Shown here piece by piece: positions 37,419 to 45,860 of a stretch of 64,000 bases of DNA. Made by a program: the position numbers and the translations under genes. Source of the stretch: Sphingomonas suaedae (lineage in GTDB: Bacteria > Pseudomonadota > Alphaproteobacteria > Sphingomonadales > Sphingomonadaceae); assembly GCF_007833215.1 (NCBI RefSeq), contig NZ_CP042239.1, positions 310,001-374,000 on the forward strand. The letters run 5' to 3'. The first letter of the stretch is position 1. Every line of letters begins with the position of its first letter. The notes beneath the pieces were generated by a model. That model was not told the DNA's origin and searched no databases. It worked only from the letters and a program-made list of their open reading frames with translations.

Positions 37419-38013
37419 CCCGATCCTCTACAGCTTCCGCCGCTGCCCCTATGCGATCCGGGCGCGGCTGGCGCTGGCGGTGAGCGGGACTGCGGTCGAG
37501 CATCGCGAGGTGCGGCTGCGCGACAAGCCCGCCGAGATGCTGGCGGCCTCGCCCAAGGGGACGGTGCCGGTGCTGGTGCTGCCCGACGGGCGGGTGATCG
37601 ACGAGAGCATCGACATCATGCGCTGGGCGCTGGCGCGGAGCGACCCGGAGGGCTGGCTGGCGGGCGACGATGCCGAGTTGATCGCGGCGAATGACGGGCC
37701 GTTCAAAGCGCATCTCGACCGGTACAAATATCCCGAGCGGTTTGCAGCGGATGAGGTGGATCATCGCGCCGCTGGACTGGCGATGCTTCAGGGGCTGGAG
37801 AAATTGCTGGGCGAGCGTGCCTATCTTGGCGGCGAGCGGTTCGGCCTGACCGACGCGGCGATCCTGCCGTTTGTGCGCCAATTCGCGGCGGTCGACCGGG
37901 AGTGGTTCGCGGCGCAGGACGTCGCGCGGGTGCAGGGGTGGCTGGCGGCGTTTGTCGGGTCGGGGTTGTTCGACGGGGTTATGGTGGTGCGGGAGGTTTG
38001 GCGGAGTGAATAG
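37381..38013 (+). CDS. Glutathione S-transferase-like protein
   Basis: This 210-residue protein has an N-terminal thioredoxin-like domain with [15 protein letters not shown], where the Cys is in the active-site position of omega- and beta-type GSTs, then [20 protein letters not shown] for the glutathione site, and a helical C-terminal domain ([20 protein letters not shown]). It may reduce glutathione mixed disulfides. The ATG at 37381 overlaps trhO by 38 bp; no better start is visible before the domain. Confidence 0.88.
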   Translation: MSARYSRSLTLTDPILYSFRRCPYAIRARLALAVSGTAVEHREVRLRDKPAEMLAASPKGTVPVLVLPDGRVIDESIDIMRWALARSDPEGWLAGDDAELIAANDGPFKAHLDRYKYPERFAADEVDHRAAGLAMLQGLEKLLGERAYLGGERFGLTDAAILPFVRQFAAVDREWFAAQDVARVQGWLAAFVGSGLFDGVMVVREVWRSE

Positions 38014-38470
38014 CGGACCTATGTTAGCCAAACTCTCGATCGCTCGTGAAACGGGGTGCGTTCGCATTGGTGATTTGGCCGTGCTGGGTTCTCGTCACCA
38101 TAAAAGTGCGGTCGAACAGGCAGTTGGCCCACTGGTGATTGGATCGCGAGATCACGGCAATGGATATGAGTGGCTGGACCTGGGCGGGATGACCTTTGGT
38201 GGAGAACAAGCGGCTCTCTCACTCTGTTTCTCGTCGGGATTGCTCGAAGCGATATCGTGGAATGTCCAGTTGCCTGATGCACCGATGGAGAGTGGTTGGC
38301 CTACGAAAGAAGCGATCGACAGCGAAGTTTCCTTTGTTCGCGGCGTGCTCCTCCAAGAAATGGGCATCGAACTTGGGTCGCAGCCTTGGGGAGAGTTGTG
38401 GAGCCACTTCGACCCTCGGGGCTTCATGGCCTCAAGTGGCCTACGCTATCATCGCTCGCCGAATATTTGA
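38006..38470 (+). CDS. Orphan protein of unknown function, lower GC than neighbours
   Basis: I do not recognise this 154-residue protein. It has no signal peptide or membrane helix. Notable stretches are ETGCVRIGDLAVLGS, RDHGNGYEWLDLGGM, SWNVQLPDAP and PWGELWSHFDPRGFMASSG, rich in Trp and Gly, which recall small single-domain proteins such as toxin-immunity proteins, but this is only an impression. The GTG at 38006 overlaps the gst stop and has GGGAGG upstream; ATG at 38021 is the alternative. The gene is poorer in GC than its neighbours and lies next to a cluster of repeats, which suggests acquisition. Confidence 0.7.
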   Translation: MNSGPMLAKLSIARETGCVRIGDLAVLGSRHHKSAVEQAVGPLVIGSRDHGNGYEWLDLGGMTFGGEQAALSLCFSSGLLEAISWNVQLPDAPMESGWPTKEAIDSEVSFVRGVLLQEMGIELGSQPWGELWSHFDPRGFMASSGLRYHRSPNI

Positions 38471-38666
38471 GTCCCGACCGCAGTGCTTGCCGCGCGGGGA
38501 ATTCCGTTACGCGGCCAGCGTGGCAGGTCTTTGTATTGGAGCCACACTATCGTCGTCCCGGACTTGATCCGCGTCGGGGCTGATCTCTTCCGCAGTCGAA
38601 GAAGAAGCATTGGCCTGGCTCAAGGCCGGGCCGACGGTGGGGTGGGGGCAGGGCGCTGCCCCTTCT
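38471..38666. other. Gene-free stretch before the repeat cluster
   Basis: I see no convincing gene here. It contains fragments of palindromic sequence (CGTCCCGGACTTGATCCGCG and GGGCAGGGCGCTGCCCCTT) that look like decayed repeats, continuing into the intact elements to the right. Confidence 0.5.
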
Positions 38667-38798
38667 AGCCCTCTCCCGCTTGCGGGAGAGGGTGGGGTGA
38701 GGGTCTTGTTTCTTCTTTTTCCGGGTTCGGGGTGAGCGAGAGAAGAAGAAGGAGAAGAAGACCCTCCCCAACCCCTCCCGCGAAGGCGGGCGGGGCTT
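38667..38798. repeat. Palindromic element (same family as the valS insertion)
   Basis: It begins with the hairpin CCCTCTCCCGCTTGCGGGAG, continues GGGTGGGGTGAGGGTCTT, has a purine/pyrimidine-skewed centre (runs of TTCTTC then GAAGAAG), and ends with AAGACCCTCCCCAACCCCTC and a second hairpin closing GGGGCTT. The length of 132 bp is one base less than the valS copy. Confidence 0.75.
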
Positions 38799-38820
38799 AA
38801 GAAGGAAGGGGAGGGGCCAA

Positions 38821-38986
38821 TTCCTCCCCTGCACCGCAGGGGAGGTGGCAGCGCGCAGCGCTGACGGAGGGGCCGCCCCGCAGAGGGCGGAATTTTGCCG
38901 AGCTGATCACGGCGGTGTTCCACCGCCGCCCCTCCACCACCGCTTCGCGGCGGTCCCCCTCCCCTGAGACAAGCTCAGGGGAGGAA
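38821..38986 (-). repeat. Multi-hairpin repeat element, copy A
   Basis: Read on the minus strand it is about 166 bp, from TTCCTCCCCTGAGC to GCAGGGGAGGAA, with the conserved core AGCTCGGCAAAATTCCGCCC. At least four stem-loops can be drawn. It ends 5 bp from the rtcB stop codon. The other copies are at 54394-54559 and 58443-58601. Confidence 0.85.
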
Positions 38987-38991
38987 TGGCC

Positions 38992-40215
38992 TCACCCCTT
39001 CACATTCACCACCTGGCGCAGCCGGTGGCGGATGCGGACCAGGTCCTGCTGCGCGTCCATCACCGCACCGATGTCCTTGTAGGCGGCCGGGCTTTCGTCC
39101 AGCACGCCTTCGTCCACCCGCGCCTCGATGCCCTGCATCGCGGCCTTGTGGTCCTCCAGGGAAATCAGCTTCTTGGCCTGCCCACGCGACATCACGCGGC
39201 CGGCGCCGTGCGAGCAGGAGCAGAACGACTCCTGGTTGCCCAGCCCCTCGACGATGAAGCTGCCCGTGCCCATCGAACCCGGGATGATCCCGAGTTCGCC
39301 TTCCCGGGCGCTCACCGCGCCCTTGCGGGTCACCCACACCTGCTCGCCGAAATGCACTTCCCGGGTCGCATAATTGTGGTGGCAGTTGATCGCGGCCTTG
39401 TCGGTCTTGAAGCCGGGGGCGTGCTTGCGCAGCGCCTCCAGCACGCGGACCATCATCAGCTCGCGATTGGCCATCGCGTAATCCTGCGCAAAGTGCATCG
39501 CTTCGATATAGTCGTCGAACAGCTGCGATCCTTCGGTCAGGAAGGCGAGGTCTTTGTCGACCAGGTGGAAGTCGAGCGTCTCCTTCACGATCGCCTCCTT
39601 GGCGGCGTTGATGAAGTACGTCCCGATCCGGTTCCCCGTGCCGCGCGAGCCGGAGTGGAGCATCGCCCACACGCGCTGCTCTTCATCGAGGCACACCTCG
39701 ATAAAGTGGTTCCCCCCGCCCATCGAGGCGAGCTGGTCGCTGGTCTTGCCATCAACCTTCGGGTTCTTGGCGACGATCTTGCGCCAGCGGTCCTCGAACC
39801 GGTCGTACCAGGCGCGCGACACGCTGTTCGGCGTGCTCGCCCAGCCACCCTTGCTGTGGTTGGCCGACTGGCTCGACTCCATCCCCTTGGGCACGGCGCG
39901 TTCGATCTCGGCACGCAGTGCGGCGAGGCTGTCGGGCAGCTGGCTGGCGGTGAGCGAGGTGCGCACCGCCATCATCCCGCAACCGATGTCCACGCCCACT
40001 GCGGCGGGCACGATCGCGCGCTGCGTCGCGATCACCGAGCCGACCGTCGCGCCCATGCCCCAATGGACATCGGGCATCCCCGCGACATGGCGGAAGATGA
40101 ACGGGAGCGAGGCGACGTTGCGCAGCTGCTGCATCGCGCCGGCCTCGAACGGTCCGGCGCTGTCCCACAGCTTGAGCGGCGCGTGATGCGTCTGGTGAAC
40201 GGAAAACTGGGTCAT
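38992..40215 (-). CDS. rtcB: RtcB-family RNA ligase
   Basis: This 407-residue protein belongs to RtcB, which joins RNA 2',3'-cyclic phosphate or 3'-phosphate ends to 5'-OH ends using GTP and manganese. Metal and catalytic motifs are VGVDIGCGMMAV near residue 75, SMGGGNHFIEVC near 165, LHSGSRGTGN, and the guanylated histidine in CSCSHGAGRVMSR near 340. The length is that of the shorter bacterial RtcB group. No RtcA or RtcR gene is beside it. The substrate in this organism is unknown. Confidence 0.93.
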   Translation of the reverse strand: MTQFSVHQTHHAPLKLWDSAGPFEAGAMQQLRNVASLPFIFRHVAGMPDVHWGMGATVGSVIATQRAIVPAAVGVDIGCGMMAVRTSLTASQLPDSLAALRAEIERAVPKGMESSQSANHSKGGWASTPNSVSRAWYDRFEDRWRKIVAKNPKVDGKTSDQLASMGGGNHFIEVCLDEEQRVWAMLHSGSRGTGNRIGTYFINAAKEAIVKETLDFHLVDKDLAFLTEGSQLFDDYIEAMHFAQDYAMANRELMMVRVLEALRKHAPGFKTDKAAINCHHNYATREVHFGEQVWVTRKGAVSAREGELGIIPGSMGTGSFIVEGLGNQESFCSCSHGAGRVMSRGQAKKLISLEDHKAAMQGIEARVDEGVLDESPAAYKDIGAVMDAQQDLVRIRHRLRQVVNVKG

Positions 40216-40375
40216 CGGTCTGGTCCTTCTAAGGGAAGGGACGCCGATTCAGGATACCAATGAGCAATGGTTCCGATGAAGCTGCGCCCCGGCGGGCACA
40301 GCTTGCCCGCGGGTCAGGTCGTCGGTTCGCCGACGGTCGCGTTGAGGGTTGCGGGTTTGCTCATGGGGCGAGCCA

Positions 40376-41359
40376 TTAACCGATCTCGGGGCGCGGCAAA
40401 AGGGTCGAAGTCTGACGCCACGGACGCGGACGGCCGAGCACCTGGTCGAGCGCGGTGCAGCCCAGGCCGCAGCGGTGCCGTTCGATGCGCGAGAACAACG
40501 TCGCGGTGCGGCCCGCCACGAGCTGAAGCGCCTGGACGTAAGTCGGGCTCCCGAGAAGGGAGGCGGCAGGGCGAACCGCATAGCCGCGGCGTTCGAACAG
40601 GTTCGAACGCTCCGCATTGCTGACGATCCGATAGATTGTCGATCGCGACACGCCGATCGTCTTCGCCAGTTCATCCAGCGGGATGAACGCGCGCTCGGCG
40701 TCGGGCGGTACCGTATCGGGTTCCGCATAGGGATTGGTCCCCGCCCCTCCGGCATTGAGATGGACGACGCTGGCGGTGCACACGAAATTGACGACCAGCA
40801 GCTCGGTGAAGCGAAGGCCGAAATGTTTCTTGGTCCCCGCCATGGCCAGGCACAGGTCCAGCGCGCCCAGGATGCAGCTATTGTCGCACGATCCGTCGCC
40901 GATCGGCCGGGGATCGGTCGCGCCCAGCGCCTCGATCCGCTCGGCGATGCGCCGCAGTCGCCCGCCGAGTTCGACACACCATGTCGCGAGCGAAGCGGGA
41001 ACCGGGTTGGGCAGGGTCACTCCGCCCGCCTCGCCGATTTCGACCCAATTGGCAGCATGAAGGCGCAGAATGTTGCGGCGTACCGTCTCGAACGGGAGGT
41101 CCAGCGAGGTGGCGATCGAATTGATGGAGGGGCCGCGCTGCGTGGCAAGGCTGCGCATTTCGCGGTCGATCATGTCGCGCGTAATCGACATGACGATTGG
41201 CAGGCAGATCAGGCGTGCGCGCTGCACATCCTCCGGCAAACGCTCGGCGAGATCGATCGCTGCCGCGTATAGTTCTTCGCCAACGACGCGCGTGACGACC
41301 CGACAATTGTCCCGCATGGCTTCAAGTCTGGTTGCCATCGGCACCCCCGGCAGATCCAT
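40376..41359 (-). CDS. Putative DNA-binding protein with two helix-turn-helix segments
   Basis: I do not recognise a named family. The 327-residue protein has a helix-turn-helix at about residues 75-105 (PSINSIATSLDLPFETVRRN, then ILRLHAANWVEI as a wing-like piece) and another at about 235-265 (IPLDELAKTIGVSRSTIYRI, then VSNAERSNLFERRGYA). The middle holds two cysteines close together (GDGSCDNSCILG). Two separate winged-helix units in one chain suggest a regulator that binds DNA at two sites or as a compact dimer. GGAAG lies six bases before the chosen ATG; a methionine seven codons later is an alternative. It is divergent from cheA across a 239-bp gap. Confidence 0.75.
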   Translation of the reverse strand: MDLPGVPMATRLEAMRDNCRVVTRVVGEELYAAAIDLAERLPEDVQRARLICLPIVMSITRDMIDREMRSLATQRGPSINSIATSLDLPFETVRRNILRLHAANWVEIGEAGGVTLPNPVPASLATWCVELGGRLRRIAERIEALGATDPRPIGDGSCDNSCILGALDLCLAMAGTKKHFGLRFTELLVVNFVCTASVVHLNAGGAGTNPYAEPDTVPPDAERAFIPLDELAKTIGVSRSTIYRIVSNAERSNLFERRGYAVRPAASLLGSPTYVQALQLVAGRTATLFSRIERHRCGLGCTALDQVLGRPRPWRQTSTLLPRPEIG

Positions 41360-41541
41360 AGGCCGCTTCCGGCGGTGCGCGGAACTCCATGGTCGCAATC
41401 TGGGTAGGATAGGATTGCGCACGGCGAAACTCCGTTAAACTACTAAATTAATTGCAATTTCAGAACGATTCGCAAGAGGGACGTGGCCGGGGCGTGTATC
41501 GGGGCGATTGGCGTCCTCAGCGTTCGATTTGAGTTCGCGTC

Positions 41542-41556
41542 CTAACCCTCTGTTAA
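41542..41556 (+). promoter_or_regulatory. CtrA-box-like site upstream of cheA
   Basis: CTAA, seven bases, TTAA at 41542-41556 matches the CtrA consensus TTAA-N7-TTAA in seven of eight positions and lies 43 bp before the cheA start. In alphaproteobacteria CtrA commonly controls motility and chemotaxis genes. The assignment is inferred from one site. Confidence 0.4.
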
Positions 41557-41598
41557 CCCTGCCGATGCCATGAGTCCCGGCACGTGTGGGGGCGCTTC

Positions 41599-43905
41599 GT
41601 GGACGATCTGCTTCAAGAATTTATCGCGGAGACGCGAGAAACGCTGGAGACGCTTTCGGGTGAGATTGTCGCCTGGGAAGCGTCGCCCGACGATCGCGCG
41701 CGGCTCGATGCGATCTTCCGCTTCGTCCACACGGTCAAGGGAAGCTGCGGTTTCCTCGATCTGCCGCGACTCGCGCGGCTCAGCCATGCCGCCGAAGATG
41801 TGCTTGCCGATGTGCGGATGGGCGAGCGGGTGCCGGATCGCGCCCTGGTCAATGCGGTGCTCGCCGTGGTCGATCGGATCGGTGAGATTGTAGAGGCGAT
41901 CGATGCCGGTGCGCCCCTTGACGACACGGGCGAGGATCTGCTGATCGCCGCGCTGGCCGGAGGCACCGCGGAGGTGGCGCCGACCAGCACTGCGGTGGCG
42001 CAACGCGCGCCCAGCCGCAGCGTGCGGCTGAACGTCGACCTGCTCGACCGGATGATGAGCGGCATGTCGGACATGGTGCTCGCGCGCAATGAACTCTCGC
42101 GCCGGTTGCGCAGCGCGGATGTCGACCCGCAGATCGAAGCCGCGCTGGAGCGCATGTCGGCCACCGTCGCCGATCTGCGCGATACCGTCACGCGGACGCG
42201 GATGCAGAAGATCGACGCGTTGTTTTCCGCATTGCCGCGCATGGTGCGCGATACCGCTGCGGGCCTTGGCAAGTCGGTGACGCTCCATGTCGAGGGCGCC
42301 GATGTCGAACTCGATCGCGAGATGATCGAGGTGCTGCGCGACCCGCTGGTCCATATCATCCGCAATTCGATCGACCATGGCATCGAACATCCCGCCGAGC
42401 GTCGCGCTGTCGGCAAGCGGGAGAATGGGCGGCTGACCGTTTCGGCGCGCCAGTCGGGCAACCAGATCATCGTCGAGATCGCCGATGACGGGCGCGGCAT
42501 CGATGGCGAGCGGCTGATCCGCAAGCTGGTGGCGAACGGGCGTGACGAGCGCGAATTGCGCGCCTTGGGCGAGCGCGCCCGGCTGGAACTGGTGTTCGAG
42601 CCTGGCCTGTCGACCAAGGACGAGGTGACCGAGATTTCGGGTCGCGGCGTCGGCATGGACGTGGTTCGCGCGGCGATCGAGCAGATCGGCGGTCGCGTCG
42701 AACTGCAAAGCACGCCGGGGCAGGGGCTGCGCATCCTGATCCATGTACCGCTGACGCTGTCGATCATCCCGACCATCGTGGTCAGCGCGGGCGGACAGCG
42801 GTTCGCGATCCCGCGCCAGGCGATCGAGGAGATCGTCAGCGAGCGGAGCGAGACGATCCGGATCGATCGGATCGGCAGCGCGCGCGTGGTGACGTTGCGC
42901 GACCGGCGGATGCCGATGGTGGCGCTGGTCGAACAGCTCGGCATCGATGCGCCGACGCGCGACACTGCCATGGTCGCGGTGGTGAACATCGGCGAGGGCA
43001 GCTATGCGTTGCGCGTCGATGACGTGCTCGACAATGAGGAACTGGTGATCAAGCCGGCGGCGCCCGCGATCATGGCGACGGGGTTGTACGCGGGACAGAC
43101 GCTGCCCGACAGCGGTTGCCCGATGCTGTTGCTCGACTGCGCAGGGCTTGCGCGTGACGCGGGGCTCCAGTTCGAACGGATACGCGAGATCGAGGAAGAT
43201 ACCGACGAGGCGGCAGTCGCCGATGCCGCGCTGGCGCTGATTTTCCGGGACCTGGACGGACAACGGCGCGCGGTGCCGCTCGACGTGGTCGACCGGATCG
43301 AGAAGGTCGGCAGCGGCGCGATCCAGCGCAGCGCGGGTCGGCTTCGCCTCACGATCGATGGCCGGATCGTCCCGCTCGCCGCGATCGCGGACGCCGATTC
43401 CACGCGTACCGGCTCGATCCTGCGCCTGCGCGACGGGCTGAGCGAGATCGCCTATGCGATACAGGAACCCGCCGACATCGTCGCATTGCCATCGGAAATG
43501 ACCTGCGCGGACGCTCCCGGGCCGATCGCGGGCGTCGTGCTGATCGACGGGGAGCAGGTCGAGATGCTCGACCCGCTATGGCTGTTCGCCGAACATTGCG
43601 AGGAGGATGCCCGTCCCGAAACGCCGCCGCTGTGCCTGTTGGCGGGCGGCGATACCGGATGGATGGGAACCTTCATCCAGCCGCTCTTGGAAAGCGCGGG
43701 CTATCGCGTCGCGCACAGCCTGAAGCCCGGCGAGACCGCGCAGCTGGTCCTGACGCTCGACGCCGAACCCGATATCCAGTCCGATCCCGCGCGCATCGTC
43801 CGACTGCGCAGCCGCAAACGGGGCGGGGACGACGGGTCCATCTATCGCTATGACCGCGAGGCGCTGCTCGGCGCGCTCGCCCGCGCAAGCAATGGAGGCG
43901 GATGA
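41599..43905 (+). CDS. cheA: Chemotaxis histidine kinase CheA with extra C-terminal CheW-like and receiver-like segments
   Basis: This 768-residue kinase autophosphorylates and passes phosphate to CheY and CheB. The HPt domain (1-105) has His44 in RFVHTVKGSCGFL. No CheY-binding P2 domain is evident; the dimerisation helices (about 140-200) follow directly. The ATPase domain (235-385) has IIRNSIDHGIEHP, ADDGRGID and ISGRGVGMDVV, and the CheW-like P5 domain covers about 388-520. Beyond the usual end lies a second CheW-like stretch (about 540-665) and a receiver-like segment (about 675-765) lacking the normal phosphorylation motif. GTG at 41599 gives the usual start VDDLLQEFIAET with GGGGG upstream. 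Confidence 0.93.
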   Translation: MDDLLQEFIAETRETLETLSGEIVAWEASPDDRARLDAIFRFVHTVKGSCGFLDLPRLARLSHAAEDVLADVRMGERVPDRALVNAVLAVVDRIGEIVEAIDAGAPLDDTGEDLLIAALAGGTAEVAPTSTAVAQRAPSRSVRLNVDLLDRMMSGMSDMVLARNELSRRLRSADVDPQIEAALERMSATVADLRDTVTRTRMQKIDALFSALPRMVRDTAAGLGKSVTLHVEGADVELDREMIEVLRDPLVHIIRNSIDHGIEHPAERRAVGKRENGRLTVSARQSGNQIIVEIADDGRGIDGERLIRKLVANGRDERELRALGERARLELVFEPGLSTKDEVTEISGRGVGMDVVRAAIEQIGGRVELQSTPGQGLRILIHVPLTLSIIPTIVVSAGGQRFAIPRQAIEEIVSERSETIRIDRIGSARVVTLRDRRMPMVALVEQLGIDAPTRDTAMVAVVNIGEGSYALRVDDVLDNEELVIKPAAPAIMATGLYAGQTLPDSGCPMLLLDCAGLARDAGLQFERIREIEEDTDEAAVADAALALIFRDLDGQRRAVPLDVVDRIEKVGSGAIQRSAGRLRLTIDGRIVPLAAIADADSTRTGSILRLRDGLSEIAYAIQEPADIVALPSEMTCADAPGPIAGVVLIDGEQVEMLDPLWLFAEHCEEDARPETPPLCLLAGGDTGWMGTFIQPLLESAGYRVAHSLKPGETAQLVLTLDAEPDIQSDPARIVRLRSRKRGGDDGSIYRYDREALLGALARASNGGG

Positions 43906-44339
43906 TGGGCGAGCAACTGTTTCTGATCGCGCATATCGCGGGGCAATCGGTGGCGATCGACGCGCATCAGGTCGAATCCGTGGTGGACATCGGCGCGATC
44001 GTCGCGGTGCCGCGTGCCGAGGGGCATGTCCGGGGCCTTGCGGCGCTGCGCAGTCGCGTGGTGACGGTGATCGATACCCGCGCCGCGCTGGGCCTTGCCC
44101 CCAGCGAGACGCCTGCGGGTCGCGCGATCATCACGCCCGTCGATGGACATCATTATGCCATGCTGGTCGACGCGCTTGACGATGTCGCGCCCTTCGAACT
44201 GCAACCGCTCGCGGCCGGGGTGCCCCTGTCCGACATGTGGCAGCGCGCAGGGCGGGGGCTGATCGAGCGTGACGGCGAACCGATCCTGAACATCGATCTT
44301 GCGGCTCTGGTGCCCGGTCCGGCTGCGCCAACTGCATGA
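43902..44339 (+). CDS. cheW: Chemotaxis coupling protein CheW
   Basis: This 145-residue protein has the CheW fold: LIAHIAGQSVAIDAHQVESV at the start, RGLAALRSRVVTVIDTRAALG in the middle, and GHHYAMLVDALDDVAPF. It couples chemoreceptors to CheA. Its ATG overlaps the cheA stop by four bases, so translation is coupled. Confidence 0.92.
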   Translation: MMGEQLFLIAHIAGQSVAIDAHQVESVVDIGAIVAVPRAEGHVRGLAALRSRVVTVIDTRAALGLAPSETPAGRAIITPVDGHHYAMLVDALDDVAPFELQPLAAGVPLSDMWQRAGRGLIERDGEPILNIDLAALVPGPAAPTA

Positions 44340-44416
44340 ACCGCGGTTAACCCCCTTCTTACCTATTTATTGGATAGTGCAATCAAGCTGCGCCAGGAAA
44401 ACGGGAAGTTCCTTGT

Positions 44417-44785
44417 ATGAAGACCTGCCTCGTCGTCGATGACTCCAAGGTGATCCGCAAGGTTGCGCGGCACATTCTCGAAACGCTCAACTTCGAGGTG
44501 CGCGAGGCCGGGGACGGCCGCGAGGCGCTCGACGCGTGTCTGGAGGCTTCGCCTGATGTGGTGCTGCTTGACTGGAACATGCCGGTGATGAGCGGGATGG
44601 ATTTCCTGCGCGCGCTCAAGGACAGCGGCATCGCCGAAAAGCCCAAGGTCGTGTTCTGCACCACCGAAAACGGCATGGCGTACATCCGCGCCGCGATCGA
44701 GGCCGGTGCCGACGAATATGTGATGAAGCCGTTTGACCGCGAGACGCTCGAAAGCAAGCTCCAGATCGTCGGCGTCGTCGCCTGA
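44417..44785 (+). CDS. cheY: Chemotaxis response regulator CheY
   Basis: This 122-residue single receiver domain has the acidic pair in VVDDSKVIRK, the phosphorylated Asp in VVLLDWNMPVMSG (about residue 53), Thr in VVFCTTENG, and Lys in DEYVMKPFDRE. It passes the CheA signal to the flagellar motor. A 77-bp gap separates it from cheW and contains TTAACCCCCTTCTTACC, which could include a weak CtrA-like half site or promoter. cheB follows after 13 bp. Confidence 0.94.
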   Translation: MKTCLVVDDSKVIRKVARHILETLNFEVREAGDGREALDACLEASPDVVLLDWNMPVMSGMDFLRALKDSGIAEKPKVVFCTTENGMAYIRAAIEAGADEYVMKPFDRETLESKLQIVGVVA

Positions 44786-44798
44786 AGGGAGGGGCCGC

Positions 44799-45860
44799 AT
44801 GGCAGTTCCCAGCCAAGCGGCCGGCATCCAGCCGGAACCGCGTGAAGACACTATCCGTATCCTGATCGTCGACGATTCGGCGGTGGCGCGCGCCGTGCTG
44901 GGACGGATGATCGAGGGGATGGCGCGATTTGAGGTCGTTGCCTCAGTCAGCAACGTTGCCGCTGCGCACGCATTTCTGGCGCGGGATCGCGCCGATGTCA
45001 TCCTGCTCGACCTCGAAATGCCCGGCATCCACGGGCTGACGGCGCTACCCGATCTGCTTGCGGCGGGGAAGGGTGCCAAGGTGCTGGTCGTCTCGTCCGC
45101 CGCGGACAAGGGCGCGGCGGCGGCGGTGCAGGCGCTGGCGCTTGGCGCTGCGGACACGCTGGTGAAGCCCGGGGTAGGCAGTTTTGCGGGTCGGTTCGCG
45201 GTGACCCTGGAGGAGCGGCTGGCGCGCCTGACGGATCGGACGGTCGATCAGTCCCCCGCATCGCCCGGCGCCGGACGGGTTCCGGCCGAGTTCGATATCG
45301 TCGCGATCGGCGCATCGACGGGCGGCATCCATGCGCTCAGCCAGATGCTGCGGGCGATCCCTCCCGCCTTCGAGATACCGATATTGGTGACCCAGCACCT
45401 TCCGGCCTCGTTCATGAGCTATTTCGCGGCGCAACTCGCCGTGCTCGCCGGGCGGCCTTGCGAGGTCGCCGAGGATTATATGCGGGTACGCCCGGGACGT
45501 ATGCTGGTCGCACCCGGCCACGCCCATATGCGGTGCGTGCGCACGTCCGACGGGGTTGCCATTCGCCTGACCGACGAACGTTCGGTGAGCGGATGTATGC
45601 CGTCGGTCGATCCGATGCTCGATTCGGTTGCCGAGATTTTCGGCAGCCGCGGGCTGGGCGTCATGTTGTCCGGCATGGGACGCGATGGAGCGATCGGTGC
45701 GAAGAAGCTGGTCGATACCGGCGGCGGCCTGATCGTACAGGACCGGGAAAGCTCGGTCGTCTGGGGGATGCCGGGCGCGATCGCGGGCAGCGCGGGCGCG
45801 GTGCTGCCCCCCGACGAGATCGGCCGGATGGTCGCGAGCCAGCGCAGGCCGCGCGGATGA
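44799..45860 (+). CDS. cheB: Chemotaxis protein-glutamate methylesterase CheB
   Basis: This 353-residue enzyme removes methyl groups from chemoreceptors. The N-terminal receiver has ILIVDDSAVARAVL and the phosphorylated Asp in VILLDLEMPGIHG. The C-terminal esterase has the Ser in AIGASTGGIHAL, His in VTQHLPASF and Asp in LSGMGRDGAIGAK, the full triad. GGGAGG lies close before the ATG. The cheR start overlaps its stop (ATGA). Confidence 0.95.
   Translation: MAVPSQAAGIQPEPREDTIRILIVDDSAVARAVLGRMIEGMARFEVVASVSNVAAAHAFLARDRADVILLDLEMPGIHGLTALPDLLAAGKGAKVLVVSSAADKGAAAAVQALALGAADTLVKPGVGSFAGRFAVTLEERLARLTDRTVDQSPASPGAGRVPAEFDIVAIGASTGGIHALSQMLRAIPPAFEIPILVTQHLPASFMSYFAAQLAVLAGRPCEVAEDYMRVRPGRMLVAPGHAHMRCVRTSDGVAIRLTDERSVSGCMPSVDPMLDSVAEIFGSRGLGVMLSGMGRDGAIGAKKLVDTGGGLIVQDRESSVVWGMPGAIAGSAGAVLPPDEIGRMVASQRRPRG

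Noticed and set aside
38667..38986. CRISPR-like array
   Set aside because: The repeats are palindromic elements of two different families with no regular spacers, and no cas genes are near.
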